Below, piece by piece: positions 1 to 7,137 of a stretch of 17,868 nt of DNA. The notes below the pieces were generated by a model. The model was not told where the DNA came from and did no database searches. It saw only the letters and a list, made by a program, of their open reading frames with translations. This DNA is from CAYJPV01 sp964396055 (GTDB taxonomy: Bacteria; Acidobacteriota; Vicinamibacteria; Vicinamibacterales; JAKQTR01), in contig CAYNDV010000092.1 in NCBI GenBank assembly GCA_964396055.1, positions 1-17,868 of the forward strand, given 5' to 3'. Each line of letters starts with the position of its first letter. Position 1 is the stretch's first letter. Made by a program: the position numbers and the translations under genes.

Positions 1-336
1 GGGAGCCGCAGGAGCCGGGGCCGGCGCCGGCGCGGCGGCCGGAGTCGGAGCCGGCGGCGCCGGAGCAGCCACGGGGGCCGGGGCCGCCACCGGGACAGCA
101 GCGGCATCGCCAATCACGGCCACCACCGAGTTCACGGGGACGGTCTCGCCCTCCTTCGCCCGGATCTCCGCCAGCACGCCCGCCACCGGAGAGGGGATCT
201 CGGCGTCCACCTTGTCGGTCGAGATTTCGAAGAGCGGCTCGTCGCGGTCGACGCGGTCGCCGACCTTCTTGATCCAGCGGACGATCGTCCCTTCGGCAAT
301 CGACTCGCCCATCTGCGGCATGACGACGTCGGCCAT
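1..336 (-). CDS. 2-oxo acid dehydrogenase E2 subunit, N-terminal part (lipoyl domain), cut by window edge
   Basis: Only the first 112 codons are present; the gene runs off the left edge. Residues 1-77 form a biotinyl/lipoyl domain starting MADVVMPQMGES, with the lipoylated lysine at K42 in the motif STDKVDAEIPSP. From about residue 78 the protein becomes an Ala/Pro-rich flexible linker, as expected between the lipoyl domain and the subunit-binding and catalytic domains. E2 carries acyl groups on the lipoyl arm from E1 to CoA in the pyruvate, 2-oxoglutarate or branched-chain complexes. The lipoyl sequence alone does not say which, so no gene symbol is given. The ATG is preceded by GCGAGG six bases upstream. 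It lies 108 bp downstream of lpdA (the E3 subunit) on the same strand, consistent with one complex. Confidence 0.9.
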   Translation of the reverse strand, partial: MADVVMPQMGESIAEGTIVRWIKKVGDRVDRDEPLFEISTDKVDAEIPSPVAGVLAEIRAKEGETVPVNSVVAVIGDAAAVPVAAPAPVAAPAPPAPTPAAAPAPAPAPAAP

Positions 337-375
337 GTTGTGCCTCGCTTGAACTCCGGTTAACTCTGGGTCTCC

Positions 376-441
<66 letters not shown>

Positions 442-444
442 CGC

Positions 445-1863
445 TTACACGTGAATCGCCGCCCCGTGCGCGGCGTGGGCGGCCTCGCCGATCGCCTCGG
501 ACATCGTCGGGTGCGCGTGGATGGTGCGAACCAGCTCCTCCACGGTGCACTCGGTGCGCAAGGCGAGCACGGCCTCGGCCACCAGCTCGGTGGCCCGGGG
601 GCCGATGATGTGCACGCCGAGCACCTCGTCGTACTTCTTCTCGGCGACGATTTTCACGAAACCCTCGGTTTCGGCGGCGATCCGCGCCCGGCCGAGCACC
701 TGGAAGGGGAACGATCCCACGCGCACGTCGTAGCCCCGCTCGACGGCCTGCTTCTCGGTCAGGCCCACGCTCCCGATTTCGGGATCGCTGTAGGTGCACT
801 TGGGCACGTGGTCCTGGTTGATGGGCGCGACCTCCCTGCCCGCGATCCGCTCGGCCACGAGGATGCCCTCGGCCGTCGACAGGTGGGCGAGCTGCAGGTG
901 GCCGGGCTTGCCGAAGGAGATCACGTCGCCGACCGCCGAGACGTTGGGGACGCTGGTCCTCAGCAGTTCGTCGACGACGACGTAGCCGCGGTCCATCTTG
1001 AGGCCGAGGGCCTCGGCGCCGAGGCCTTCGGTCACGGGTCCGCGGCCCGTCGCCACCAGCAGGTACTCCGCCGCGATCTTCTGGACGGCGCCATCGGGCC
1101 CCCGGGCCTCGATCTCCACCTGATCCGTCCCGGGCTTCGCCGCGATGACCGTGGTGGAGGTCATGAACTTGATGCCCTGCTTCTTGAAGGCCTTCTCGAG
1201 TTCCACGGACACGGCCTCGTCCTCGAGCGGCACCAGGTGCGGCAGGAGCTCGATCACGGTGACGTCGCTGCCGAAGCGCTTGAACACGGTGGCGAACTCG
1301 ACGCCGATGGGCCCGCTGCCCATGATGACGATCGACTTCGGCACGTCCTTCAGGTGGATGGCCTCGTCGCTGGTGATGATGCGCGTGCGGTCGAGCGTGA
1401 TCCCGGGCACGCTGCGCGGCGCCGACCCGGTGGCAATCACGATGTGCGACGCCGTGATCGTCGCGGGCGCCTCGCCGCCGGTCACCTCGATGCGGCCGCT
1501 CCCGAGCAGGCGCGCGGAGCCCTTGATCCACTCGATGTTGTTCTTCTTGAACAGGAACTCGATGCCCCGCGTCAGGACGGTGACGGTCTTGTCCTTGCGG
1601 GCCTGCACCTGTTTCATGTCGATGCGGGCCGGCTGGTCGCCGAGCAGGAGACCCCATTCCTTCGCGTTCTGGGCGATCTTCAGGGCGTGGGCGTGCTCGA
1701 GCAGGGCCTTGGTCGGGATGCACCCCCAGTTGAGGCACGTGCCGCCGAGGGTCTTCTGCCGCTCCACCACGGCCACCTTGAGGCCGAGCTGCGCGGCGCG
1801 GATGGCCGCCGGGTACCCGCCGGTCCCGGCGCCGATGACGACGACGTCGTACTGGTTCGCCAC
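445..1863 (-). CDS. lpdA: Dihydrolipoyl dehydrogenase (E3)
   Basis: This is a 472-residue flavoprotein of normal family length. It reoxidises dihydrolipoyl groups on E2 with NAD+, and is shared by 2-oxo acid dehydrogenase complexes and the glycine cleavage system. The FAD-binding GAGTGG lies near residues 11-16. The redox-active disulfide is C43/C48 in GGTCLNWGCIPTK. The NAD-binding GSGPIGVEFA is near residue 182. The C-terminal catalytic pair H451/E456 sits in HAHPTMSEA. The start codon is GTG with AGGAG nine bases upstream. An AGGAG-bearing 16-bp gap separates it from the TPR gene upstream, and the E2 gene follows, so the three probably form one transcript. All catalytic residues are intact. 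Confidence 0.97.
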   Translation of the reverse strand: MANQYDVVVIGAGTGGYPAAIRAAQLGLKVAVVERQKTLGGTCLNWGCIPTKALLEHAHALKIAQNAKEWGLLLGDQPARIDMKQVQARKDKTVTVLTRGIEFLFKKNNIEWIKGSARLLGSGRIEVTGGEAPATITASHIVIATGSAPRSVPGITLDRTRIITSDEAIHLKDVPKSIVIMGSGPIGVEFATVFKRFGSDVTVIELLPHLVPLEDEAVSVELEKAFKKQGIKFMTSTTVIAAKPGTDQVEIEARGPDGAVQKIAAEYLLVATGRGPVTEGLGAEALGLKMDRGYVVVDELLRTSVPNVSAVGDVISFGKPGHLQLAHLSTAEGILVAERIAGREVAPINQDHVPKCTYSDPEIGSVGLTEKQAVERGYDVRVGSFPFQVLGRARIAAETEGFVKIVAEKKYDEVLGVHIIGPRATELVAEAVLALRTECTVEELVRTIHAHPTMSEAIGEAAHAAHGAAIHV

Positions 1864-1879
1864 TGATCGGTGCTCCTGG

Positions 1880-2416
1880 TCAGTTGATCCGGATGCGCGC
1901 CGCCTGCAGGTGCCTGCTGGCGGGCGCGTAGTCGGGCTCGTGCTCGAGCGCCTTGCCGTAGCACGCCATGGCCCGGGTGTACTGCTCCTTCGCCTCGTAC
2001 GCGCGTCCCAGGTTGAACCAGGGGAAATGATAGCTCTCGTAGCGCGAGGCCGCGGTCGCCTGTTCGAGCCACGGGATCGCCTCGTCGGGGCGATCCAGTT
2101 CGATCAGGTAGGCCCCGATGTCGTTGTACGGGTTCCCGAACGCGGGGTCCACCTCGATCGCCTTCCGGCATTCGCTGATCGCGTCGTCGAGGCGTCCCTG
2201 GAACGAGTAGGTCCAGCCGAGGAAGGTATGGGCCTCCGCCGTCGGGAACGCGTCGATGGAGGCCCGGTACAGCGTGGCGGCCTCCTCGAGTTCCCCCGAC
2301 ATCTGGCGGTCGTAGGCCTGCTGGAACAGGGCCAGGGCCTTGTCCAGGCGCGCCTTCCGTGCGGGCTTCGATGGCTTCATGCGTGGAGTCCGGGCCTCCG
2401 TCATGCGGGCCGTCAT
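1880..2416 (-). CDS. Tetratricopeptide repeat protein
   Basis: A small soluble protein of about 178 residues, with no signal peptide or membrane segment. After a basic N-terminus (MKPSKPARKARLDKA) it contains about four TPR units, recognisable from segments such as ALFQQAYDRQMSGELEEAA, LGWTYSFQGRLDDAISECRKA, YNDIGAYLIELDRPDEAIPW and FNLGRAYEAKEQYTRAMACY. TPR arrays bind protein partners; no enzyme domain is seen. The start is uncertain. In-frame ATGs lie at 2416, 2404 and 2380, and none has a convincing ribosome-binding site at normal spacing. The reading frame is open upstream to 2455. The stop is 16 bp before lpdA, so it is probably the first gene of the lpdA-E2 operon. A role in assembling or regulating the dehydrogenase complex is only a guess from position. 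Confidence 0.85.
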   Translation of the reverse strand: MTARMTEARTPRMKPSKPARKARLDKALALFQQAYDRQMSGELEEAATLYRASIDAFPTAEAHTFLGWTYSFQGRLDDAISECRKAIEVDPAFGNPYNDIGAYLIELDRPDEAIPWLEQATAASRYESYHFPWFNLGRAYEAKEQYTRAMACYGKALEHEPDYAPASRHLQAARIRIN

Positions 2417-2450
2417 CGTGTCGGCGGGATGTCCGGGGCAGAACTTAAGG

Positions 2451-2456
2451 TACAAT
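2451..2456 (+). promoter_or_regulatory. Candidate -10 box (TACAAT) for the response regulator gene
   Basis: TACAAT matches the sigma-70 -10 consensus at five of six positions and lies 33 bp before the GTG start, leaving room for a short leader containing the GCGAGGA ribosome-binding site. No good -35 hexamer is seen at 16-18 bp spacing. The site lies in the divergent gap between the TPR operon and the regulator. Confidence 0.35.
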
Positions 2457-2488
2457 CAGCCTCCCCTGTATTTCAAGCGAGGAACGCC

Positions 2489-3877
2489 GTGGCCATGCCG
2501 ACCCGCACCATCCTCATCATCGACGATGACGAGGGCATGCGCGACACGCTGGCGGCGATCCTCCGCCGCGACTACCGCGTGCTGCGGGCCCCCAACGGCG
2601 AGGCGGGCCTGACCATCCTCGATCGCGAACCCGTAGACCTCATCCTGCTCGACGTCCGCATGCCGGGCATGAACGGGTTCGACGTCCTGCGGCAGGTCAA
2701 GGAATCGCAGCGGCTGGTCGAGGTCATCATGATCTCGGCGATCAGCGAGGTCGAGACGGCGGTCCAGGCCATGAAGCTGGGCGCCTACCACTACATCACC
2801 AAGGACTTCGAGTACGACGCCGTGCTGTCCCTGGTGCGCAACGCGTGCGAGCGCCTCGACCTCAACCGCAAGGTGCTGACGCTCTCGGCCCAGGTGGCCG
2901 ACGACGGCGCCCGGCCCTTCGTCACGGGGCCCAGCCGCGCAATGCGCGATGTGATGGACATGGTACGCAAGGTGGCCGGCCTCACCACCAACGTGCTGAT
3001 CCTGGGCGAGAGCGGCACGGGCAAGGAGCTGCTGGCGCGGCTGCTCCACCGCGAGTCGGAGCGCGCCGACGCGCCGTTCCTGCCGGTCAACGTCGCCGCC
3101 ATCCCGGGCGAACTGGTCGAAAGCGCGCTGTTCGGCCACGAGCGCGGGGCCTTCACGGGCGCCGTCCGGCAGCAGCTCGGCAAGTTCGAGCTCGCGTCGG
3201 GCGGCACGCTCTTCCTCGACGAGATCGGCGAGCTGAAGCCGGACGTGCAGGCCAAGCTCCTGCGCGCCATCCAGGAGTCCGAGATCGAGCGCGTGGGCGG
3301 GTCGCGCCCGATCAAGGTGGACATCCGCCTGATCACGGCCACCAACCTGGATCTCGACCGGGCCGTGCGCGAGGGCCGCTTCCGCGAAGACCTCTACTAC
3401 CGCATCAACGTCATTCCGGTGCGGCTGCCGCCGCTGCGCGAGCGCACCGACGACCTGCCCGAGCTGGCGTCGTTCTTCATCCGCCGGTACAACGCGAAGT
3501 TCCGCAAGGCGGTTCTGGGCATCGAAGACGATGCGCTGACAGTCCTCAAGGGGTACGGGTGGCCCGGCAACATCCGCGAGCTCGAGAACCTGATCGAGCG
3601 CCTGATCGCCGTCACCGAGGGCGAGTGGATCACCCCCGGCGACCTGCCGTTCGAGTATCACCTCGCGCCGCTCGTGCGGGCCGACAGCGTGACCGACGGC
3701 CTGCTCGATCGCGCGTGCGAGACCTTCGAGCGCAACTTCATCCTGAAGGCGCTCGAGCAGGCGCGCTGGAACGTCACGGCAACGGCACGCAACCTGGGCG
3801 TGCCGCTGAGCACGATGAAACACAAGATCGAGCGCCTCGAGATCAAGGACCTGGCCCGCCGCCTGCGCGGCGTCTGA
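2489..3877 (+). CDS. Sigma-54-dependent response regulator, NtrC family
   Basis: A 462-residue three-domain activator. The receiver domain (about 1-125) has the acidic pocket D12-D14, phosphoacceptor D55 in LLDVRMPGMNG, and the conserved lysine in ITKD. The AAA+ domain (about 145-380) has Walker A GESGTGKE at 173-180, the sigma-54-contacting GAFTGA loop at 220-225 and Walker B LFLDE with D244/E245. The C-terminal Fis-type helix-turn-helix includes ATARNLGVPLSTMKHKIERL. All residues needed for phosphorylation, ATP hydrolysis and sigma-54 contact are present. The GTG start is chosen because GAGGA ends five bases upstream; the ATG two codons later (2495) is possible. No kinase is adjacent, but a kinase gene lies at 7134-8882 on the same strand, and a -24/-12-like element lies in the gap downstream. 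Both suggest that it controls the rSAM-peptide cluster, which is inference. Confidence 0.95.
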   Translation: MAMPTRTILIIDDDEGMRDTLAAILRRDYRVLRAPNGEAGLTILDREPVDLILLDVRMPGMNGFDVLRQVKESQRLVEVIMISAISEVETAVQAMKLGAYHYITKDFEYDAVLSLVRNACERLDLNRKVLTLSAQVADDGARPFVTGPSRAMRDVMDMVRKVAGLTTNVLILGESGTGKELLARLLHRESERADAPFLPVNVAAIPGELVESALFGHERGAFTGAVRQQLGKFELASGGTLFLDEIGELKPDVQAKLLRAIQESEIERVGGSRPIKVDIRLITATNLDLDRAVREGRFREDLYYRINVIPVRLPPLRERTDDLPELASFFIRRYNAKFRKAVLGIEDDALTVLKGYGWPGNIRELENLIERLIAVTEGEWITPGDLPFEYHLAPLVRADSVTDGLLDRACETFERNFILKALEQARWNVTATARNLGVPLSTMKHKIERLEIKDLARRLRGV

Positions 3878-3914
3878 GCCCGCTTCCATTCCGTCAGCGC
3901 CACCCGCTGGGATT

Positions 3915-3975
3915 GCAGAAACTGCGTACCCGGCGACGGATCTGAGATCGCCGTTTCTGCGATCTGTCGCGTTTC
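3915..3975. promoter_or_regulatory. Inverted and direct repeats downstream of the regulator gene (possible activator site or hairpin)
   Basis: GCAGAAAC (3915-3922) and GTTTCTGC (3953-3960) are exact 8-bp inverted arms. Inside them GGCGA (3932-3936) pairs with TCGCC (3948-3952). Overlapping this is an imperfect direct repeat: GATCTG-AGA-TCGC-C-GTTTC (3939-3957) and GATCTG-TCGC-GTTTC (3961-3975). The block sits 37 bp after the regulator stop and about 215 bp upstream of the predicted start of the sigma-54-like promoter, a normal distance for an enhancer site. There is no T-run, so a standard Rho-independent terminator is less likely. The rest of the gap (3976-4125) shows no gene. Confidence 0.45.
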
Positions 3976-4125
3976 GAGGCACACCGCCGGCCCTGCCCGC
4001 ACCGGCACGCGGCTGCGCACCCTCCGCAATTGGTGGAGCCACTCCGCCCGGGCACCACCGCAGGCTGTGGTCCCGGCCGTATCACGCCTGCACACACGCG
4101 CACGTCCCTGCGCACGCCCGCCCCG

Positions 4126-4141
4126 TGGAATACCCGTTGCA
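4126..4141 (+). promoter_or_regulatory. Candidate sigma-54 (-24/-12) promoter before the rSAM gene
   Basis: TGGAATACCCGTTGCA has the invariant GG and GC dinucleotides separated by exactly ten bases and keeps the TTGCA of the -12 box. The CACG half of the usual TGGCACG is degenerate. Transcription would start near 4152, 17 bp before the rSAM ATG. The match is imperfect, but the location is supported by the sigma-54 activator gene immediately upstream. Confidence 0.45.
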
Positions 4142-4168
4142 CAGACAGAGGCCGGAGCGTGACCCGGC

Positions 4169-5542
4169 ATGGTGCCTTCTGCCTTCAACGTGCGCGTGCC
4201 TCTGGCGTCCGGCGACGTGTTCCTGATGAACACCCTCACCGACGCCCAGGCCGTCGTCTCGGGCGAGGTGACGGCCCTGCTCGACGACCTCGCGTCGGGT
4301 CGGCCGCGCGTGCCGGAGGCCCAGGCCGCGGCGGCGGCTGAACTGGCCGAACACGGTTTCCTGGTGGCCGATCGCGACGGCGAGCGCGCGGCGCTCGAGG
4401 CCCGTTTCGCCGCGTTCCGCGATGACGTCTCGGAAGTGCGGGTCACCGTGCTGACGACGCTGCGCTGCAACTTCGCGTGCGAGTACTGCTACCAGGGCGA
4501 CCACGGCGGGCCGGGATCGCCTGCCGGCCACATGACGCCCGAGGCGGCCAGGCGGACAGCCGCGTGGATCGTGCGCGAGATCGAGCGGGTCCGCCCGGCC
4601 CGCCTGGTGCTCACGTTCTTCGGCGGCGAGCCGCTGCTGAACCCGGAGGCGACGGTGGACATCGCCGCGCGATGCCACAACGCCGCAGCGCGCCTCGGCA
4701 TCGAGGTGGCGGTGGCCGTCGTCACCAACGGCCTGCTGCTCACGCCGGAGATCGTGGGCCGCCTGCTGCCGCTGGGCCTGCGGGCGGTGAAGGTCACCCT
4801 CGACGGCGACCGCGACGCCCACGATCGCGCCAGGCCCATGCGCGGCGGCCAGCCCACCTTCGACCGCATCATCGAGAACATCCGCCGGGTGGCCCCGCTG
4901 GTGCCCGTCGCCATCGGCGGCAACTTCGACGCGTCCTCCGCCGAGCGTTATCCGGCCCTGCTGGCCTTCCTGCGGGAGCAGGACTTCGCCGGGCGGATCT
5001 CCCAGGTGTCGTTCAAGCCGGTGGTCACGCCGGCGGCCACCGCCCGACGCATCATCCCGCTCACACCGGCCGACGCGCCCGCCGCGCGCTGCGGCGCCGG
5101 CCCGGGTGGCGGCTCGGTCTGCGACTCGTGCCACGTGGCCGACGACCAGATGGCGTGGTTGATGGGCGAGACCAGGCGCCACGGCTTCGAGACGATCGAC
5201 GGCGTCCACATGGGGCCGTGCGATCTGTACCGCGCCCACTCGCACACCATCGGCCCCGACGGCACGCTCTACGCGTGTCCGGGCTTCACCGGCGAGCACG
5301 CGCGGCCCGTCGGACACATCGATCGCGCGCCTGGCGCCGCCGCTCTCGCGGCGGCGGCTCGCGTGCACGCCCTGGCGCCCTGGCGCCACTGCGGCGACTG
5401 CGCCTTCGTGCCCGTGTGCGGCGGAGGGTGCGCGGTGGCCGCTCACGCAGAGCTTGGTGACATGTCAGCGCCGTCCTGTCACAAGCCGGTATTCGAGGCG
5501 GCGCTTCACACTCTGGCGGCAGACGCCGCCGCATCTCTCTAG
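4169..5542 (+). CDS. Radical SAM/SPASM domain protein, probable peptide maturase
   Basis: A 457-residue protein. Residues about 1-85 resemble the small N-terminal domain of peptide-maturing rSAM enzymes, a likely precursor-recognition region. The radical SAM 4Fe-4S motif CxxxCxxC is C100, C104 and C107, in LRCNFACEYCYQ, followed by FFGGEPLLN. The C-terminal third is cysteine-rich and SPASM-like. It includes CDSC, MGPCDLY, GTLYACPGF and a terminal cluster at C408, C411, C417, C421 and C437 (CGDCAFVPVCGGGC), expected to hold auxiliary clusters. Such enzymes install thioether, C-C or other radical crosslinks in RiPP peptides, or act as sulfatase maturases; no sulfatase is present. The ATG has GGAG about 11 bases upstream, which is only fair. 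A 32-codon gene begins nine bases after the stop, with its Shine-Dalgarno touching the stop codon. That neighbour is the likely substrate, but the exact reaction cannot be read from sequence. Confidence 0.92.
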   Translation: MVPSAFNVRVPLASGDVFLMNTLTDAQAVVSGEVTALLDDLASGRPRVPEAQAAAAAELAEHGFLVADRDGERAALEARFAAFRDDVSEVRVTVLTTLRCNFACEYCYQGDHGGPGSPAGHMTPEAARRTAAWIVREIERVRPARLVLTFFGGEPLLNPEATVDIAARCHNAAARLGIEVAVAVVTNGLLLTPEIVGRLLPLGLRAVKVTLDGDRDAHDRARPMRGGQPTFDRIIENIRRVAPLVPVAIGGNFDASSAERYPALLAFLREQDFAGRISQVSFKPVVTPAATARRIIPLTPADAPAARCGAGPGGGSVCDSCHVADDQMAWLMGETRRHGFETIDGVHMGPCDLYRAHSHTIGPDGTLYACPGFTGEHARPVGHIDRAPGAAALAAAARVHALAPWRHCGDCAFVPVCGGGCAVAAHAELGDMSAPSCHKPVFEAALHTLAADAAASL

Positions 5543-5547
5543 GAGGG
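5541..5547 (+). promoter_or_regulatory. Strong Shine-Dalgarno of the small peptide gene
   Basis: AGGAGGG overlaps the rSAM TAG stop and ends four bases before the peptide ATG. It is the strongest ribosome-binding site in the window, which argues that the small ORF is translated, and at a higher rate than the rSAM gene. Confidence 0.8.
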
Positions 5548-5551
5548 TTCC

Positions 5552-5650
5552 ATGCGCATCACGGTCGTAAAGAAAGGTGTCGCGAAGCTGTCCGAGACGC
5601 TACCATACTGCCCGTGGATCGTCGCCGTTCCGCCGATGGGCAAGCAGTAG
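5552..5650 (+). CDS. 32-residue small peptide, candidate RiPP precursor
   Basis: A 32-codon ORF (ATG to TAG) placed nine bases after the rSAM gene behind a near-ideal Shine-Dalgarno. The N-terminal half is basic and beta-prone (MRITVVKKGVAK; K7, K8, K12). The C-terminal half holds the only chemically distinctive residues: ETLPYCPWIV at 15-24, then prolines 27-28 and a GKQ end. E15 and Y19 have the same E-x-x-x-Y spacing as the crosslinked pair of PqqA. C20 could form a thioether, and Y19 or W22 a cyclophane. There is no double-Gly leader site, signal peptide or repeat. It does not match a precursor family I can name with confidence. The last 37 bases overlap the start of the next gene, suggesting translational coupling. 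The alternative is a leader peptide controlling that gene. Confidence 0.75.
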   Translation: MRITVVKKGVAKLSETLPYCPWIVAVPPMGKQ

Positions 5651-7137
5651 CGCGCCGGCTCGCCGCCGGGCTGGCGGTCGTGATGGCGGCTGTCGCGGCC
5701 GCCTGTTCCGCCGGTCCGCGGCAGGCTGCCCCCGCCGCCCCCGTCACCGTCACGATCGGTGCGCCGCAGACCCGCAATCTGGGTCCCGCGCGCAGCATCC
5801 GCGTCTTCGCCCAGGGGCTTGCCGTCGAGCGCCTCACGTCGTTCGACGAACGCGCCCGTCCCGTCCCCCGGCTGCTCGAGCGCTGGACCACGTCGGCCGA
5901 CGGCCTCACGTGGCGCCTGCGCCTGCGCGACAACATCGTCTTCCAGGACGGCGCGCCGCTCACCGCGCCGGATATCAAGGGCGCGATCGATCGCGCCATC
6001 GCGGACCCGGCCGTCCGCGACACGGCCGTGTGCCTGCGCGACATCAAGGGCGTCGCCGTCGACGGGCAGGACATCGTCGTCACCCTCGCGCGGCGCTGCT
6101 ACTACCTGCTCGACGACCTGGACGCGGACATCTCGAAGACGACGCCCGACGGCCGGCTGGTGGGCACCGGTCCGTTTTCGATCGAAGCCGAGTCCGCCGA
6201 GTCGATGACGCTCGCGGCCAACGCGCGGTACTACGGGGGCCGCCCGCTGGTCGACCGCGTCACCATCCGCGCCTACGACACCCTGCGCACCGCGTGGGCG
6301 GAGATGATGCGGGGCCGCGTGGACTTCCTGTGGGAGGTCGGGCCCGACATCACCGAGTTCCTGTCCGCCCAGAGCGGCGTCGAGGTCCTCAGCTATCCCG
6401 TCTACTTCTGCCCCTCGATCGTGTTCAATCTGAAGCGACCGACCCTGGGTCCGACGGCGGTGCGCCAGGCCCTGAGCCTCGCGGTGGATCGCGACCAGCT
6501 GGTGCAGCACGCCTTCAAGGGCCAGGGCCGTCCGGCCACCTCGCCGGTCTGGCCGAACTACTGGGCGCTCGCCGCCGACGCGCCGGGACCGGCGCTGGAT
6601 CGGGCGCGGGCCCGCGCGCTGCTCGCCGGTTCGCCGCGCGTGAGTTTCACCTGCATCCTGATCGAGAACTTCACCGTGTTCGAGCGCCTCGCGCTCATCG
6701 TGCAGCAGCAGCTGCGCGACGTGGGCGTCGACATGCACCTGCAGTCGCTGCCCGCGCTGGAGGTGTTCCAGCGCATCGCGCGGGGCGACTTCGACGCCGC
6801 GCTGATCAACCCGCTTGGCGGCCCGTACGCGGCCGTGCACCACCGCTTCTGGCACTCGCCGGACCCGTCGCCGCGCTGGAACACCTGGCACTACAGCAAT
6901 GCCGCCGTGGACGCCGCCCTCGACGCCATGCGCGAGGCCGGCGACGACGAGGGGTACCGCGCGGCGCTGGCCCGCTTCGTCACCGCCATCCGGGCGGACC
7001 CGCCGGCGATCTTCCTGGTCTGGCCCGGCACGGCGCAGGCCATCAGCCGCCGGTTCGTGCTGCCGCCGGGCGCGTCCGGCCGCGACGCCCTGGCCGTGCT
7101 CGCGCGGTGGCGGCCGCGCGGGGAGGACGGCCGGTGA
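5614..7137 (+). CDS. Oligopeptide-type substrate-binding lipoprotein (SBP_bac_5 family)
   Basis: A 507-residue exported protein. The N-terminus has arginines 3-5 and 14-15, a hydrophobic core at about 16-30 and a lipobox-like VAAAC with C31 as the probable lipidated cysteine. The mature part shows DppA/OppA-family features: ERLTSFDERARPVPRLLERW, ADGLTWRLRLRDNIVFQDGAPLTAPDI, LVGTGPFSIE, VRQALSLAVDRDQLVQHAF and a C-terminal FLVWPGTAQAISRRFVLPPG. These proteins bind peptides, nickel or other small molecules outside the membrane. No permease or ATPase gene is in the window, and the next gene is a sensor kinase, so a sensory co-receptor role is likely. The GTG at 5614 lies inside the peptide gene in another frame. 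No in-frame ATG, GTG or TTG is found further upstream and there is no good ribosome-binding site, so it probably depends on translation of the peptide gene. Confidence 0.9.
   Translation: MDRRRSADGQAVARRLAAGLAVVMAAVAAACSAGPRQAAPAAPVTVTIGAPQTRNLGPARSIRVFAQGLAVERLTSFDERARPVPRLLERWTTSADGLTWRLRLRDNIVFQDGAPLTAPDIKGAIDRAIADPAVRDTAVCLRDIKGVAVDGQDIVVTLARRCYYLLDDLDADISKTTPDGRLVGTGPFSIEAESAESMTLAANARYYGGRPLVDRVTIRAYDTLRTAWAEMMRGRVDFLWEVGPDITEFLSAQSGVEVLSYPVYFCPSIVFNLKRPTLGPTAVRQALSLAVDRDQLVQHAFKGQGRPATSPVWPNYWALAADAPGPALDRARARALLAGSPRVSFTCILIENFTVFERLALIVQQQLRDVGVDMHLQSLPALEVFQRIARGDFDAALINPLGGPYAAVHHRFWHSPDPSPRWNTWHYSNAAVDAALDAMREAGDDEGYRAALARFVTAIRADPPAIFLVWPGTAQAISRRFVLPPGASGRDALAVLARWRPRGEDGR

Noticed and set aside
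1145..2488. Open frame extending the response regulator upstream to 1145
   Set aside because: It runs antisense through lpdA and the TPR gene and has no domain sense. The receiver domain begins right after the GTG/ATG at 2489/2495, which has a ribosome-binding site.
2456..4042. Long minus-strand open frame (528 codons) opposite the response regulator
   Set aside because: Its composition is the typical high-GC antisense shadow (Arg/His/Val/Asp-rich, no domain), while the plus strand encodes complete receiver, AAA+ and HTH domains.
4082..5446. Long minus-strand open frame opposite the rSAM gene
   Set aside because: Antisense shadow with no motif; the plus strand has CxxxCxxC and SPASM cysteines in order.
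4169..5542. Sulfatase-maturing (anSME) role for the rSAM protein
   Set aside because: No sulfatase is encoded in the window, whereas a tiny ORF with a strong ribosome-binding site follows immediately; peptide maturation fits better, though anSME activity is not excluded by sequence alone.
5577..7133. Upstream extension of the histidine kinase frame across the binding-protein gene
   Set aside because: It is an Arg/Pro-rich out-of-frame translation of the binding protein. The GTGA overlap and the first transmembrane helix fix the kinase start at 7134.
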